This document shows, piece by piece, positions 27,508 through 36,468 of a DNA stretch of 64,000 nucleotides. Numbering within the stretch: the stretch's first letter is position 1; the number at the start of each line of letters is the position of its first letter. This stretch comes from Nostoc sp. CHAB 5824 (lineage in GTDB: Bacteria; Cyanobacteriota; Cyanobacteriia; Cyanobacteriales; Nostocaceae): NCBI RefSeq assembly GCF_020829665.1, contig NZ_JAIVFT010000007.1, positions 248,795-312,794 on the forward strand, read 5' to 3'. The notes beneath the pieces are model-generated. The model was not told the origin of the DNA. It saw only the letters and a program-made list of their open reading frames with translations, and made no database searches. The translations under genes were made by a program, and so were the position numbers.

Positions 27508-27540
27508 CCACCCCTATATTTTTTGAATAATTAGAGGTGG
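27508..27540. terminator. Stem-loop between convergent operons
   Basis: CCACCCCT and AGAGGTGG form an imperfect 8-bp stem (one mismatch) followed by TAGCTCTTGTTTTT, between the HerA stop and the stop of the DruA-like gene on the other strand. Confidence 0.5.
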
Positions 27541-27552
27541 TAGCTCTTGTTT

Positions 27553-28740
27553 TTAGAATAACTCTAATGCTTTTGCAATAGTCTGTTTACCATCTATAGA
27601 ACATAAGCATCGGTTATTAGCACGTGGTAGACAATACCGTTCTTTCCAAAATTCTGCTAATTCCTGGAAAGGCTGATCATTATATTTTGGAGTTTGTTCT
27701 TTTCCTGCAAGAATATCTTCTAAATTGTCTGTGTGAGATATAATAAACACTTCTCTTTTAATATCATGCTTAAGATAAGTTTGAGGTAAACATAATTGTC
27801 TAAGTACATGGCTAATAACTAATTGTTTAACTTTTGGGCCTGTACCAAATCCTCTAACTGGTTTGTCTGGAAATAACTTTTGATGAAAAATTTTTATTTT
27901 TTGGTAAAGATCATCATTAAAGTAAAAAGTACCCCAACCCTTACAACTTCCCAGAGATGCTGTAGCCCATAAGTTTTGCTTGCCTTTCTTTCCCTTACTT
28001 ACTCGGTTGTACAAAGAACTACGCCCAAATGCACTTAGTGTAGTCACTGCAATTAAATAAGCAGGCAACACTCTTTTTTCCATTTCAGTTATTCGTCCTT
28101 CATAACGTTGTTCATAGTCTTGACGCACATCTTTTGATGCAGCAGCCAAAACAACAAGCTTACCTCCAAGTAAATCACTGTAAGGTGGTACTGCACCTAC
28201 CGAATAAGCATCCATGGTCTGATTTACTATTTCAGGTTTCCGCTCTTTAGGGATATTAAACCTTGTATCTCGTGCTGAAAAACCGATTGGTGGCGACTGT
28301 AAACCAAGAATACCCATTAGTTTGTGGTTGGAATCATCCCATATCAAATAATTGAGTCGTCTACCGTAACCCACACTATATGGCAGACTCCAAGATAAAC
28401 GGGCAATACGAAAAATATCTCTTTGTGCTTGTTTTGTTACTAATTCCAACCTTGGTTGAATAGCTTCAGGAAATACTTCTTTTGGTTCAGCAAAAACATT
28501 ACTGTATTTTGGCCAGTTTTTCTCAAGCCATTTCTTATGTTTACCAAGAGTTACAAGGCGTGAAGATGAATGTGCATTCCGATAATCAGATTTTGGATTA
28601 GTATCTACTAGCCGTATCAAATTACGACGCATCGCATGAATCTCATTCATTAGTTCTTCCGCCTCTTTCACTAAGTTTTTCTCATATACAAGAGGAGAAA
28701 ATTTGCTCTCCTGCATAGATTCAACACAAGGTAAATTCAT
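27553..28740 (-). CDS. DUF4338 protein, DruA-like
   Basis: 395 residues. The central pattern RLNYLIWDD...MGILGLQSPP, RFNIPKERK, VPPYSDLLGGKLVVLAA, VTTLSAFGRSSLYNRV, GSCKGWGTFYF matches DUF4338, the family of DruA of the Druantia type I defence system. DruB-E, including the large helicase DruE, are absent here, so this is not a complete Druantia. Families with this domain also occur near transposons. AAAGGA precedes the ATG. It sits 13 bp after the RHH gene and converges on the HerA operon. Confidence 0.78.
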   Translation of the reverse strand: MNLPCVESMQESKFSPLVYEKNLVKEAEELMNEIHAMRRNLIRLVDTNPKSDYRNAHSSSRLVTLGKHKKWLEKNWPKYSNVFAEPKEVFPEAIQPRLELVTKQAQRDIFRIARLSWSLPYSVGYGRRLNYLIWDDSNHKLMGILGLQSPPIGFSARDTRFNIPKERKPEIVNQTMDAYSVGAVPPYSDLLGGKLVVLAAASKDVRQDYEQRYEGRITEMEKRVLPAYLIAVTTLSAFGRSSLYNRVSKGKKGKQNLWATASLGSCKGWGTFYFNDDLYQKIKIFHQKLFPDKPVRGFGTGPKVKQLVISHVLRQLCLPQTYLKHDIKREVFIISHTDNLEDILAGKEQTPKYNDQPFQELAEFWKERYCLPRANNRCLCSIDGKQTIAKALELF

Positions 28741-28753
28741 TTATTTATCCTTT

Positions 28754-28906
28754 CTATGAGTCTAATTTCAGGCTACGAATCCACTCTCTTAAGACTTCTG
28801 TTTTTGTTTTTCCGTGTTTAATACAGTAAGCCTCAAGAAGCTCAAGTTCGTTTTTTGGCAAGCGAATTTTGAGTTCTTTATCAGATGGTGGTTTTGTCCT
28901 TGCCAT
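28754..28906 (-). CDS. Small ribbon-helix-helix protein
   Basis: 50 residues from ATG 28906, the only start that leaves a compact fold; the frame runs open to 29140 but the extra part has no family character. KELKIRLPKNELELLEAYCIKHGKTKTEVLREWIRSL is a CopG/Arc-like ribbon-helix-helix. Directly upstream of the DruA-like gene, it is probably its transcriptional regulator or antitoxin-like partner. Confidence 0.7.
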   Translation of the reverse strand: MARTKPPSDKELKIRLPKNELELLEAYCIKHGKTKTEVLREWIRSLKLDS

Positions 28907-29166
28907 AATTTTTAGTCTACCATATTTGTGTGAACATTGTGGGAACAAAAATTTTGAGCCAGTTTTACTGGCAATTCGCTTACGTTTATAAAGTAAACTC
29001 TTGCCCAGACAAGTTAAATAATGAAAGGGTTGCTCCATCTTCTTGGTTTGCATACAATAAAACTTGAAAAGTTGGCAAGCACATGGAAGCCCACCAGCAA
29101 GCAGTATCCCCACATAGGGAACCATAGTATTTAGACGCAAGTTTTAAGTAGTTATATATTCAAAAA

Positions 29167-29251
29167 CGGAGAAGGGGAGATTCGAACTCCCGGAGGTTTT
29201 AGCCTCATCCGATTTCAAGTCGGACGCAATCGACCACTCTGCCACCTCTCC
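29167..29251 (-). tRNA. tRNA-Ser (anticodon TGA)
   Basis: On the minus strand the acceptor GGAGAGG pairs with CTTCTCC. The anticodon stem TCCGA/TCGGA encloses CTTGAAA giving TGA. A long variable arm is present, as expected for serine, and the T arm has GTTCGAATC. 85 nt including the discriminator G. Confidence 0.95.
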
Positions 29252-29351
29252 AGTAAATCTGTCAAACTTATGCATACCCTACTTTCAGACGCTATTCAGG
29301 CGCTTTTGTTGGTTAGCACTAAAGCTGACAGATAACACTATACCCTATCAT

Positions 29352-30281
29352 CTACGCAGATTGCACTATTGGATGCGATCGCTCATACAAAATTTCCTCC
29401 TCTGCCACCTGGAAGTCATTCCCCACCCAAATTAGGGAAACTTGCGAAACCACACCTGCCTCTAGGGTGACAATGGAAAAATTACGCAACTTCTCGCTGT
29501 CATTTTCCACAATCCTGGGGACACTAGCCGCATTTAAGTAAATTGTCCCCTCTGGACTTCTAAAGATGGGTTTGCGCTGCACTTTCTTAGTATGGCGTAA
29601 ATCTCGATGCATGTGACCAAATGTCACCAGGGGAATGGTTTTACCAGCAGTCAAGGCTTGAGAAATCGCCTCGCCCAAATCTGGATCGCCAAAATCGCCG
29701 CCAATTGGGTGCCAGTCTTTACCGCAGGGGTCTTCGGGGCGATCGCCTAACCCACTAGGGCCATTGTGACCCAAAAATATAATTGTCTCGTAAGCGGCGC
29801 TTTTAACAGCTTTCACGATGCGATCGGCGGATTCTTCCAAACTCGTCACACCGTAACGTTCTTTACAGATTTCCGCGAATTTCCACTCTGGGCCACCCCA
29901 AGTAAAGGGACGACCCCCCACTACAGTTAAATTCCAAGTGGGAAAATCTAACTTACCGTAACCAACATGGGACAGGCCTAATAAATCGAGTTGTTCCTGT
30001 ACCCAGTCTTCCTTAGAGCGGTCATAAGGAGCCTTTTTGCGTCCCCATTCGGTGGCGGTGTACCAGGCATCGTGGTTGCCCATCACGGCTGCTTTGGGAA
30101 TATCGAGAGAAGCGATCGCTCTGACCACTTCCACCGACTCGTTGCCAAAATCCCCGACAAACAGCACTAAGTCAACACCCAAATGCTTGAGTGCAACGCC
30201 ATCTTCCACTTCCCATTGGTCGTGAATATCTCCAACTACAGCAATTTTGAGGTTTATCGATTGAGTTTTCTGACTGGTCAT
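29352..30281 (-). CDS. Calcineurin-like metallophosphoesterase, TIGR04168-type
   Basis: 309 residues from ATG 30281, chosen for AAGGA upstream; the frame extends to 30356 without features. Metal-binding motifs of the calcineurin fold occur in order: VVGDIHDQWE, LVLFVGDFGNE, AVMGNHDAW, FLGHNGPSGLGD and VTFGHMHRDL. The general form matches the phosphoesterase family conserved in cyanobacteria and plastids under TIGR04168. Substrate unknown. Divergent from nadA. Confidence 0.85.
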   Translation of the reverse strand: MTSQKTQSINLKIAVVGDIHDQWEVEDGVALKHLGVDLVLFVGDFGNESVEVVRAIASLDIPKAAVMGNHDAWYTATEWGRKKAPYDRSKEDWVQEQLDLLGLSHVGYGKLDFPTWNLTVVGGRPFTWGGPEWKFAEICKERYGVTSLEESADRIVKAVKSAAYETIIFLGHNGPSGLGDRPEDPCGKDWHPIGGDFGDPDLGEAISQALTAGKTIPLVTFGHMHRDLRHTKKVQRKPIFRSPEGTIYLNAASVPRIVENDSEKLRNFSIVTLEAGVVSQVSLIWVGNDFQVAEEEILYERSHPIVQSA

Positions 30282-30430
30282 GCCACTTTCCTTGCCGTCT
30301 ATCTCCAGGATATGAAACTCAGCCCGATTTGGACACAACCCCAAAATATCAACCATCCACTATTTTTGGTAAAAACTACTATAATTGAATCCACAGGACA
30401 TACATTTGCAACATAAAGCACCCTTAAACT

Positions 30431-31405
30431 GTGTTTACCACTGCACTAGCTCAACGAGAAAACACCCAACTGGGTGAACTACCATTAGATTTGTTTGCCG
30501 CAATTCAGAGTCTCAAAAAAGAACTCAACGCCGTTATCCTGGCGCATTATTATCAAGAGCCAGATATTCAGGATATTGCAGACTTTATTGGGGATTCATT
30601 ACAACTAGCAAAAGCCGCAGAAAAAACTAATGCGGATGTAATTGTTTTTGCTGGCGTTCACTTCATGGCAGAAACAGCAAAGATACTTAATCCCGATAAA
30701 TTAGTACTTTTACCAGATTTAAATGCCGGTTGTTCTTTAGCAGATAGTTGTCCACCAGATGAGTTTGCAGCTTTTAAGGCAGCGCATCCAGATCATCTGG
30801 TGGTGTCCTACATCAACTGCTCTGCTGATATCAAGGCGATGAGCGATATTATTTGTACTAGCTCTAACGCTGTCAAGATTGTAGAGCAGATACCGAAAGA
30901 ACAGCCGATTATTTTTGCCCCAGATCGGAATTTGGGGCGGTATGTCATGGAACAAACAAGACGAGATTTGGTGCTATGGCAAGGTAGCTGTGTTGTCCAT
31001 GAAACCTTTTCGGAAAAGAAAATTGTCCAGCTAAAAATTGCCCACCCCGAAGCAGAGGCGATCGCACACCCAGAATGTGAAAGTAGTGTATTGCGCCACG
31101 CCAGTTTTATTGGCTCTACAGCCGCCTTACTCAAGTATTGTCAAAACAGCCCTACCAAAGAATTTATCGTTGCTACGGAGCCTGGAATCATTCACCAAAT
31201 GCAAAAACTAGCTCCTGACAAGCATTTTATTCCTGCACCGCCGATGAATAACTGCGCTTGTAACGAATGTCCGTTTATGCGGTTAAACACCTTAGAAAAG
31301 CTCTACTGGGCAATGAAAAATCGCACTCCCGAAATTACCATGACAAAGGATATTCGGCTGGCTGCACTGCGACCAATGCAACGAATGCTGGAGATGAGCG
31401 TGTAA
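30431..31405 (+). CDS. nadA: Quinolinate synthase NadA
   Basis: 324 residues. The three [4Fe-4S] cysteines are in [19 protein letters not shown] and [15 protein letters not shown]; other signatures are [32 protein letters not shown] and GCCV-like QGSCVVHE. It condenses iminoaspartate with DHAP to quinolinate in NAD synthesis. The start is GTG 30431. No nadB or nadC adjoins it. Confidence 0.95.
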   Translation: MFTTALAQRENTQLGELPLDLFAAIQSLKKELNAVILAHYYQEPDIQDIADFIGDSLQLAKAAEKTNADVIVFAGVHFMAETAKILNPDKLVLLPDLNAGCSLADSCPPDEFAAFKAAHPDHLVVSYINCSADIKAMSDIICTSSNAVKIVEQIPKEQPIIFAPDRNLGRYVMEQTRRDLVLWQGSCVVHETFSEKKIVQLKIAHPEAEAIAHPECESSVLRHASFIGSTAALLKYCQNSPTKEFIVATEPGIIHQMQKLAPDKHFIPAPPMNNCACNECPFMRLNTLEKLYWAMKNRTPEITMTKDIRLAALRPMQRMLEMSV

Positions 31406-31529
31406 CCAGTATTTTTTATCTAGATGGTTGAGACGCAGTTTTGTTGCGATCTCTACCTGCAAGTTATTTTTTCTAATTACTTGCAATTTCTAAAACATGG
31501 TGCTAATATTTTAAATCGTGAGACAAATC

Positions 31530-31612
31530 GGGTCGGTGTCCGAGTGGTTAATGGAGACGGACTGTAAATCCGTTGGCTAGCGCCTACGCTGGTTCAAATC
31601 CAGCCCGGCCCA
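31530..31612 (+). tRNA. tRNA-Tyr (anticodon GTA)
   Basis: The acceptor GGGTCGG pairs with CCGGCCC. The anticodon stem ACGGA/TCCGT encloses CTGTAAA giving GTA. A long variable arm (GGCTAGCGCCTACGCT region) marks a class II tRNA. CCA happens to follow the discriminator at 31613-31615. Confidence 0.95.
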
Positions 31613-31703
31613 CCACTTACGAAGTTATAAGTTATAATGACTGGGTTAAGAGCAAAGCTCCCAGCATTGTAACTTACAACTAAAAAAACCAAGTTTATAT
31701 TTT

Positions 31704-31775
31704 GCCCGTGTGGCTCAGTGGTAGAGCACACCCTTGGTAAGGGTGAGGTCACGAGTTCAATCCTCGTCACGGGCT
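31704..31775 (+). tRNA. tRNA-Thr (anticodon GGT)
   Basis: The acceptor GCCCGTG pairs with CACGGGC. The anticodon stem CACCC/GGGTG encloses TTGGTAA giving GGT; the T arm is GAGTTCAATCCTC. It lies 91 bp after tRNA-Tyr, so they are probably cotranscribed; a T run follows. Confidence 0.95.
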
Positions 31776-32055
31776 TTTTCGAGAGATACTTACCAGTGCT
31801 AAGACATCCTAGATTGTCCTAAACGTGTTTTAAGCATAAGACAATCTAACGATGGTTTGCTAGAGATATCTCAAATCTTTAACTTAGTGTAGACCTGTAA
31901 AATTTTTAGGTATCCTTAGACTCCCTGGCTGGCGTGGGTAAATCAAAATATTTCCCAGGCTATCGAAACCTTTGAGTAATAAGTGGTGAGTAGGGAGTCA
32001 GGAGTTAGCGTACCTGATGGGTATTTGGTTGTCTAATACGTGTGGTTAGTCCCTA

Positions 32056-32562
32056 ATGTTTTTTGGTTTCGATGGAGCTAATGTATTTTATAGAACTGGG
32101 TATTCTAAAGGGTATAAAGTTAGTAGGTTAATCATACAAGTGCTAGTTCTTAATATCCTCCCACCTGCACACGTAGACAGGCAAATAGAAGTAGTGTATT
32201 TGAATACATTATCTAAAACCCAACTGGTTAAGCGTTGGGAGGAAGCATTAACATACCCAGAGCGCTATATAGTAGCTAAGGCTGAGTCTATGAAAGAATT
32301 ATCAGGGGACATACCAGCTAAAGAGCTATTAACTGTAGGGCAATACTTAGACGAAAATAAAATACAAGTAGATGAATCAGACTACCATAAGCTAGCTACA
32401 CGTGTGGCTGATAAGTACAGGGAAGTACACGGCATAAACCCAAGAAAGGTATCTCGTAACGTCAATGGGAAGTGGAATAACAAAAGTTACGCATACTCAG
32501 AGGAAGACCTCGGTATTATTGAGGAGTGCCTGTTAACAGTTAGGCATTCTATAAAAAACTAA
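32056..32562 (+). CDS. Hypothetical protein, unrecognised
   Basis: 168 residues; family not recognised. The C-terminal half (VGQYLDENKIQVDESDYHKLATRVADKYREVHGINPRKVSR) is predicted helical and basic and resembles small phage- or intron-linked DNA-binding proteins. ATG 32056 has no good ribosome site, and an internal start at the MKELSGDIP methionine is possible. It converges on the endonuclease gene below, 64 bp apart. Confidence 0.55.
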   Translation: MFFGFDGANVFYRTGYSKGYKVSRLIIQVLVLNILPPAHVDRQIEVVYLNTLSKTQLVKRWEEALTYPERYIVAKAESMKELSGDIPAKELLTVGQYLDENKIQVDESDYHKLATRVADKYREVHGINPRKVSRNVNGKWNNKSYAYSEEDLGIIEECLLTVRHSIKN

Positions 32563-32626
32563 ATAGCTTTTGTTATATTAGTAGGTCTTCCTCTTATGCT
32601 TAAACAAATGAAAGATTTAAGCAAAA

Positions 32627-33283
32627 TTATTCTTCCACTTTTCCATAAGCTTTCTTAACCCAATACCCTCTAGGTGGCTTTTCTAACCCATAAGCCTTAC
32701 ACCACTTCTCTACAGCCTTATCAGACACGCCAAAATCTCTACCAATTTGTGCAGTTGGCTTTTCCCACACCAATTTTTCCAGTTCTTCTTTAGATGGTCT
32801 TTCAACTTTTCTGGTATGAATCCTAGAGTCTGGGTTAACCTTTCTGGTTGTTAAATCAACGCCAAACTCCTTGTAGGTTCGCTTAGAGGCTGCTTCAGTA
32901 AAGTCTGTAAAATCTTCCCACCAGTAAAACGGTGTAGCTGAATTAGGTATCTGGGTAGTTATGTAGCAACCATCAAAGTTAATTGATGGATAAACAACTT
33001 TATCTATATCAGGCAGATAAACAGCATAAAAGTCAAAGTCATTTACTTTGTACTTCTTTTGATGAGTCCCATTTTTATCTACCCAAATAGTTTTATTGAC
33101 TACCCTATTGTCTGCTGCGTATTTAGCTTGTATTTTGTAAAATTTATCGTCTTTGTAGACAACAAAATCAAAAGGTAAATGTTCACAAACAAGTGGCGTG
33201 AGGACTAAATAACCTTTAAGGGTTAGATCAGCGATCGCTTTCGTAGCAGCAATATCGCCCTTGTTCTTAGTATGATGCAGCAA
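32627..33283 (-). CDS. PD-(D/E)XK endonuclease of the group I intron type (I-Ssp6803I-like)
   Basis: 218 residues. The N-terminus NKGDIAATKAIADLTLKGYLVLTPL, then FDFVVYKDDKFYKIQAKYA, gives D39-x12-Q52-A-K54, the variant PD-(D/Q)XK core of I-Ssp6803I-like enzymes. The C-terminus (SKEELEKLVWEKPTAQIGRDFGVSDKAVEKWCKAYG) is a helix-turn-helix for target binding. It is free-standing: no intron is evident in the neighbouring tRNA genes. Cleaves DNA if active; site unknown. Confidence 0.8.
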   Translation of the reverse strand: MLHHTKNKGDIAATKAIADLTLKGYLVLTPLVCEHLPFDFVVYKDDKFYKIQAKYAADNRVVNKTIWVDKNGTHQKKYKVNDFDFYAVYLPDIDKVVYPSINFDGCYITTQIPNSATPFYWWEDFTDFTEAASKRTYKEFGVDLTTRKVNPDSRIHTRKVERPSKEELEKLVWEKPTAQIGRDFGVSDKAVEKWCKAYGLEKPPRGYWVKKAYGKVEE

Positions 33284-33352
33284 TAACGAACCCTCAATCG
33301 ATTAAATCATCATACCACTTCACGGTGCTTGAGGGTTCATATTTTATGAAAA

Positions 33353-33425
33353 CGAGCGCGGCAGGGTTCGAACCTGCGACCGATTGCTTAGAAGGCAATT
33401 GCTCTATCCACTGAGCTACGCGCCC
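33353..33425 (-). tRNA. tRNA-Arg (anticodon TCT)
   Basis: On the minus strand the acceptor GGGCGCG pairs with CGCGCTC (one G-U). The D arm is GCTCAGTGGATAGAGC, the anticodon stem ATTGC/GCAAT encloses CTTCTAA giving TCT, and the T arm is GGTTCGAACC. Intronless. Confidence 0.95.
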
Positions 33426-33782
33426 AAAACAAAATAATGGCTCCCAAAAGAGTCATCTACATTATTATATCGTCTTCACCTACCAAGAAGCAATCGAAAA
33501 TTGCAGATTTACTACTAGCAAGGCTAAGATGCTAGTCGCTAGTTAGTTAATCTACACCGAAAACGAAACAGATGGAGTATTGGTTTAGATATATTGAGTT
33601 GTCAAAGGGTTATTTGCCTGTTAACGCCACCGTCCTCTGGGCGGCTACCTTTGGGAAGGATCTGGCGATCGCTAGGCCCATTCCCACAGTATGCTAGGTA
33701 ATTTCAGCCTTGGCGATGCTGCCAAATGCCATTATATATTCCATATTAAGAGTGCCCCTGTGAGGAGTTATTTGCTAGTGCC
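33426..33782. other. Intergenic region, little content
   Basis: About 350 bp with one HIP1 octamer near 33665 and no supported gene. The frame at 33691-33888 is a shadow of the gene that follows. Confidence 0.5.
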
Positions 33783-34442
33783 ATGTTTATTCTCAAACGG
33801 CAGGATGTTGAAATATCAAGCATTCAGCACCCAAAAAAGGATCAGCAGGTGCCGATCCTCAGTTATCAAGGGCAGACTTTTCGCTTGATTAGTGTCTTCA
33901 AAGCTAGTCAAGAGGAAGAAGCTAGAGCCTTATGGAGAGAATTAACGGATAACCGAGGTAAAGCCTGTGTTTTGCTGGAGGAACCGGAACGCTTTAGTGT
34001 TTGGGGTAAAATCCGTTTAGAGCAGCTGGATAATGACACAGGTGGTCACGGCAAAACGGCGATTTTAATCCAAGCCGGTATTTTGCTGTTGCAAGGTGTT
34101 TCTATCGACATTAAAGAGTTTTTAGGTGCTAGGCAAGCTGCATTATTTGAAAAAGATATTGCGGAAGTGTTCAAGCAGAAGCAATTTCCTCAAGTATCTT
34201 CCCTAGAAGCAGTGAAATACTTGGTATCTACTAATCCGTTACCGACAGTCAAAATACCTGATTGGCAAGAAAATCATGTAGTTATCTTGTTACAAGAACT
34301 GCATCGATTAGGAAAGGCTTATTTTGGCAACGCTAATTTTACCAAACAAGTGATTTATAAGCTAGAAGATATGCCAGAAGCCGAGCGATCGCTATTTCTC
34401 ACTTGGCTAAATCAATCGCCACTCGGTAAACTATGGCAGTAG
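33783..34442 (+). CDS. Conserved cyanobacterial hypothetical protein
   Basis: 219 residues, soluble, no signal peptide. It opens with a beta-rich part (LKRQDVEISSIQHP...LSYQGQTFRLISVF), then helical stretches and a C-terminal WLNQSPLGKLW. It has the look of a cyanobacterial core gene, but I do not recognise a domain and assign no function. The following two genes run the same way. Confidence 0.7.
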   Translation: MFILKRQDVEISSIQHPKKDQQVPILSYQGQTFRLISVFKASQEEEARALWRELTDNRGKACVLLEEPERFSVWGKIRLEQLDNDTGGHGKTAILIQAGILLLQGVSIDIKEFLGARQAALFEKDIAEVFKQKQFPQVSSLEAVKYLVSTNPLPTVKIPDWQENHVVILLQELHRLGKAYFGNANFTKQVIYKLEDMPEAERSLFLTWLNQSPLGKLWQ

Positions 34443-34582
34443 CATGGAAATCTTTTTACAAAGTTCCTGCTACTGGCACTTGCTTTTGGTGTCCAATTAT
34501 GTATTACCTAGCAGACACACTACTAGATATACAGTCCTTTAATTTGAAATACTGCCAGAGTGCATCTACATAGTCAAGTCCT

Positions 34583-35434
34583 ATGAATAACTCTTACGAC
34601 AATTCGTTCCTTTCTAAATCCATTTTTACTACTCAGAACATTGTTTTAGCTAATATTGGCTGGGCCGTACTGGCACTGCTATACTTTTTGTTGTTTAGTG
34701 CTAAAGTTCCCGGAGCAGATGGCATAGAAAGCCGGGCCGAGTGGTATGTGATTGGCACAAATATTTTTGAAGCTTTAGCTTATTTGGGTGCCGGTATCTT
34801 ATGCTTGAGGAACTGGCTGAGTCCGCAAATCGTCAGTGGTCGAAATGTTTGGCTTTTAATTGGCTTAGGTATGCTTTCCTATTTCGTTGGGGGGATAATT
34901 TTCGGCTATACCGAAATAATTTTAAAAGATGAACCGGATGTGTCTTTAGGCGATATATTTTTTGTACTTAGTTATCTATTACTTGGCGCAGGCATGATTT
35001 TAGCTGTGACTTCCAGGCGAATCAATCTGGAAAAATGGCAGTGGCTAATTGTGTTAGCAATTGCAATGTTTGGTAGTTTGTTAGCATGGTGGATTTCTAT
35101 GCAACAGGGAACACCCTCAGAACTGCTAGTCGCTATTTTGAATTGGTTTTACGTAGTTAGCGATGTGGTTTTGTTAATTATTGCTACCACTTTGCTGTTA
35201 GCCTTTTGGGGGGGAAGAGTTTCCCAGTCTTGGCGAATGATTGCAGCGGCGGCCTTTTCGCTTTACATTGCAGATATGTGGTTCAAATATGCCCAAGACC
35301 CCAATTATCAAAGTGGGGAGATATTAGAAGTGTTTTGGGTGTTTAGTGGAGTGTTATTTGGAATGGGCGCTGTCTTAGAATATGACGCATCACTAAGACG
35401 AACCCGGCGTACCAGCGGACGAAAACGAGCTTAG
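34583..35434 (+). CDS. Conserved membrane protein, about eight TM segments
   Basis: 283 residues. Hydrophobic segments lie at about 22-40, 60-78, 88-108, 126-143, 152-170, 180-202, 214-230 and 245-262, with a short basic tail (RRTRRTSGRKRA). The arrangement resembles sensor modules of histidine kinases without any signalling domain. Function unknown. The HTH gene starts about 20 bp after its stop, suggesting cotranscription. Confidence 0.75.
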   Translation: MNNSYDNSFLSKSIFTTQNIVLANIGWAVLALLYFLLFSAKVPGADGIESRAEWYVIGTNIFEALAYLGAGILCLRNWLSPQIVSGRNVWLLIGLGMLSYFVGGIIFGYTEIILKDEPDVSLGDIFFVLSYLLLGAGMILAVTSRRINLEKWQWLIVLAIAMFGSLLAWWISMQQGTPSELLVAILNWFYVVSDVVLLIIATTLLLAFWGGRVSQSWRMIAAAAFSLYIADMWFKYAQDPNYQSGEILEVFWVFSGVLFGMGAVLEYDASLRRTRRTSGRKRA

Positions 35435-35455
35435 TAAAGATTTTTGGTATCTACC

Positions 35456-36463
35456 GTGAGAAAACTAACAGACTCTGACAAGCAAGAAATTCTTAAGTTA
35501 TATCGAGAGACTGCCGAAACAACCTCAACTTTGGCAGACCGCTATGGTGTGAGTAACTCGACAATTAGTCGCCTGCTCAAAAGCACTTTGCCAGAAGATG
35601 AGTATGAATATTTGGTCTCCTTAAAGCGGGCTGCGAGAACTCCTGAGGGAAGGGCGCAGGTAAGCTACGAGCAGTTACCGCTGCTGACTCAACCAGAACC
35701 TGAGATAGAAGTTCCACCCAGCGAAACTGAAAGCCAATCCTTGGAAGTGCCAAAGGTTGAACCGCAGCCACGTAAGGTAATTCGTGTAGAGGAGCAACTT
35801 TACTCAGAGGAAACGGCGGAGTCAATCGCTGCTAGTAGACGAGTGCGACGACGCCCCTCGGCGTCGGAAAAACCGAAGCTCCGAGTCACAGAGAAATTAG
35901 AAACTCCAGAGCAAAAGCCGCCGGAAATAGTCAGCATCCCTATCCCACCGCTAAAGAATGAACATCCAGGAGCGGCCGTCATCGCGCACATGTTGGGCGA
36001 AGATTTGTTAGACGAATCGGAGGATTTGGACGATTTAGAAGATGATGATTTAGAAGATGATGATTTTGAGGAAGAAGACTTTGATGATGATGAGCTAGAT
36101 GACCAAAGACCTTTGGTCACAAAACGAAGACCAGGTGAAGCATCAGTTCAAGTTTTACCTCTATCTATAGCCAATTTGCCCAAAACTTGCTACTTGGTAA
36201 TTGACCGTTCTTCAGAATTAATTACTCGACCTCTCAAGGACTTTGGTGACTTGGGGCAAATTCCCAGCCTGGAAACCCAGCAAAGAACTTTACCGGTGTT
36301 TGATAACCATCGCGTTGCAAAGCGCTTTTCTACCAAGCGCGATCGCGTGATTAAAGTTCCTGATAGTAAAATGCTCCATAAGGCTCGTACTCATTTGCAA
36401 GCTAAGGGTATCACGCGACTGTTGATTGATGGTCAGGTCTATTCCTTGTCTACGACGGTTTAG
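35456..36463 (+). CDS. HTH protein with acidic low-complexity middle
   Basis: 335 residues from GTG 35456; the frame extends to TTG 35444 and the choice is uncertain. An N-terminal transposase-like helix-turn-helix (KLTDSDKQEILKLYRETAETTSTLADRYGVSNSTISRLLK) binds DNA. Residues about 185-220 are an almost pure Asp/Glu stretch (DNA 36007-36100). The C-terminal 100 residues (ANLPKTCYLVIDRSSELITRPLKDF ... GITRLLIDGQVYSL) form a separate fold. Seems a cyanobacterial family; role unknown, perhaps a regulator. Confidence 0.7.
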   Translation: MRKLTDSDKQEILKLYRETAETTSTLADRYGVSNSTISRLLKSTLPEDEYEYLVSLKRAARTPEGRAQVSYEQLPLLTQPEPEIEVPPSETESQSLEVPKVEPQPRKVIRVEEQLYSEETAESIAASRRVRRRPSASEKPKLRVTEKLETPEQKPPEIVSIPIPPLKNEHPGAAVIAHMLGEDLLDESEDLDDLEDDDLEDDDFEEEDFDDDELDDQRPLVTKRRPGEASVQVLPLSIANLPKTCYLVIDRSSELITRPLKDFGDLGQIPSLETQQRTLPVFDNHRVAKRFSTKRDRVIKVPDSKMLHKARTHLQAKGITRLLIDGQVYSLSTTV

Positions 36464-36468
36464 AGATT

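Noticed and set aside
27553..28906. Complete Druantia system
   Set aside because: Only a DruA-like gene is present; no DruE-type helicase or other dru genes lie in the window.
31530..33425. Group I intron in tRNA-Tyr, tRNA-Thr or tRNA-Arg
   Set aside because: All three fold as complete tRNAs of normal length with intact anticodon loops.
35800..36120. Ser/Lys-rich frame antisense to the HTH gene
   Set aside because: It is the reverse reading of the Asp/Glu-rich codons in the HTH protein.
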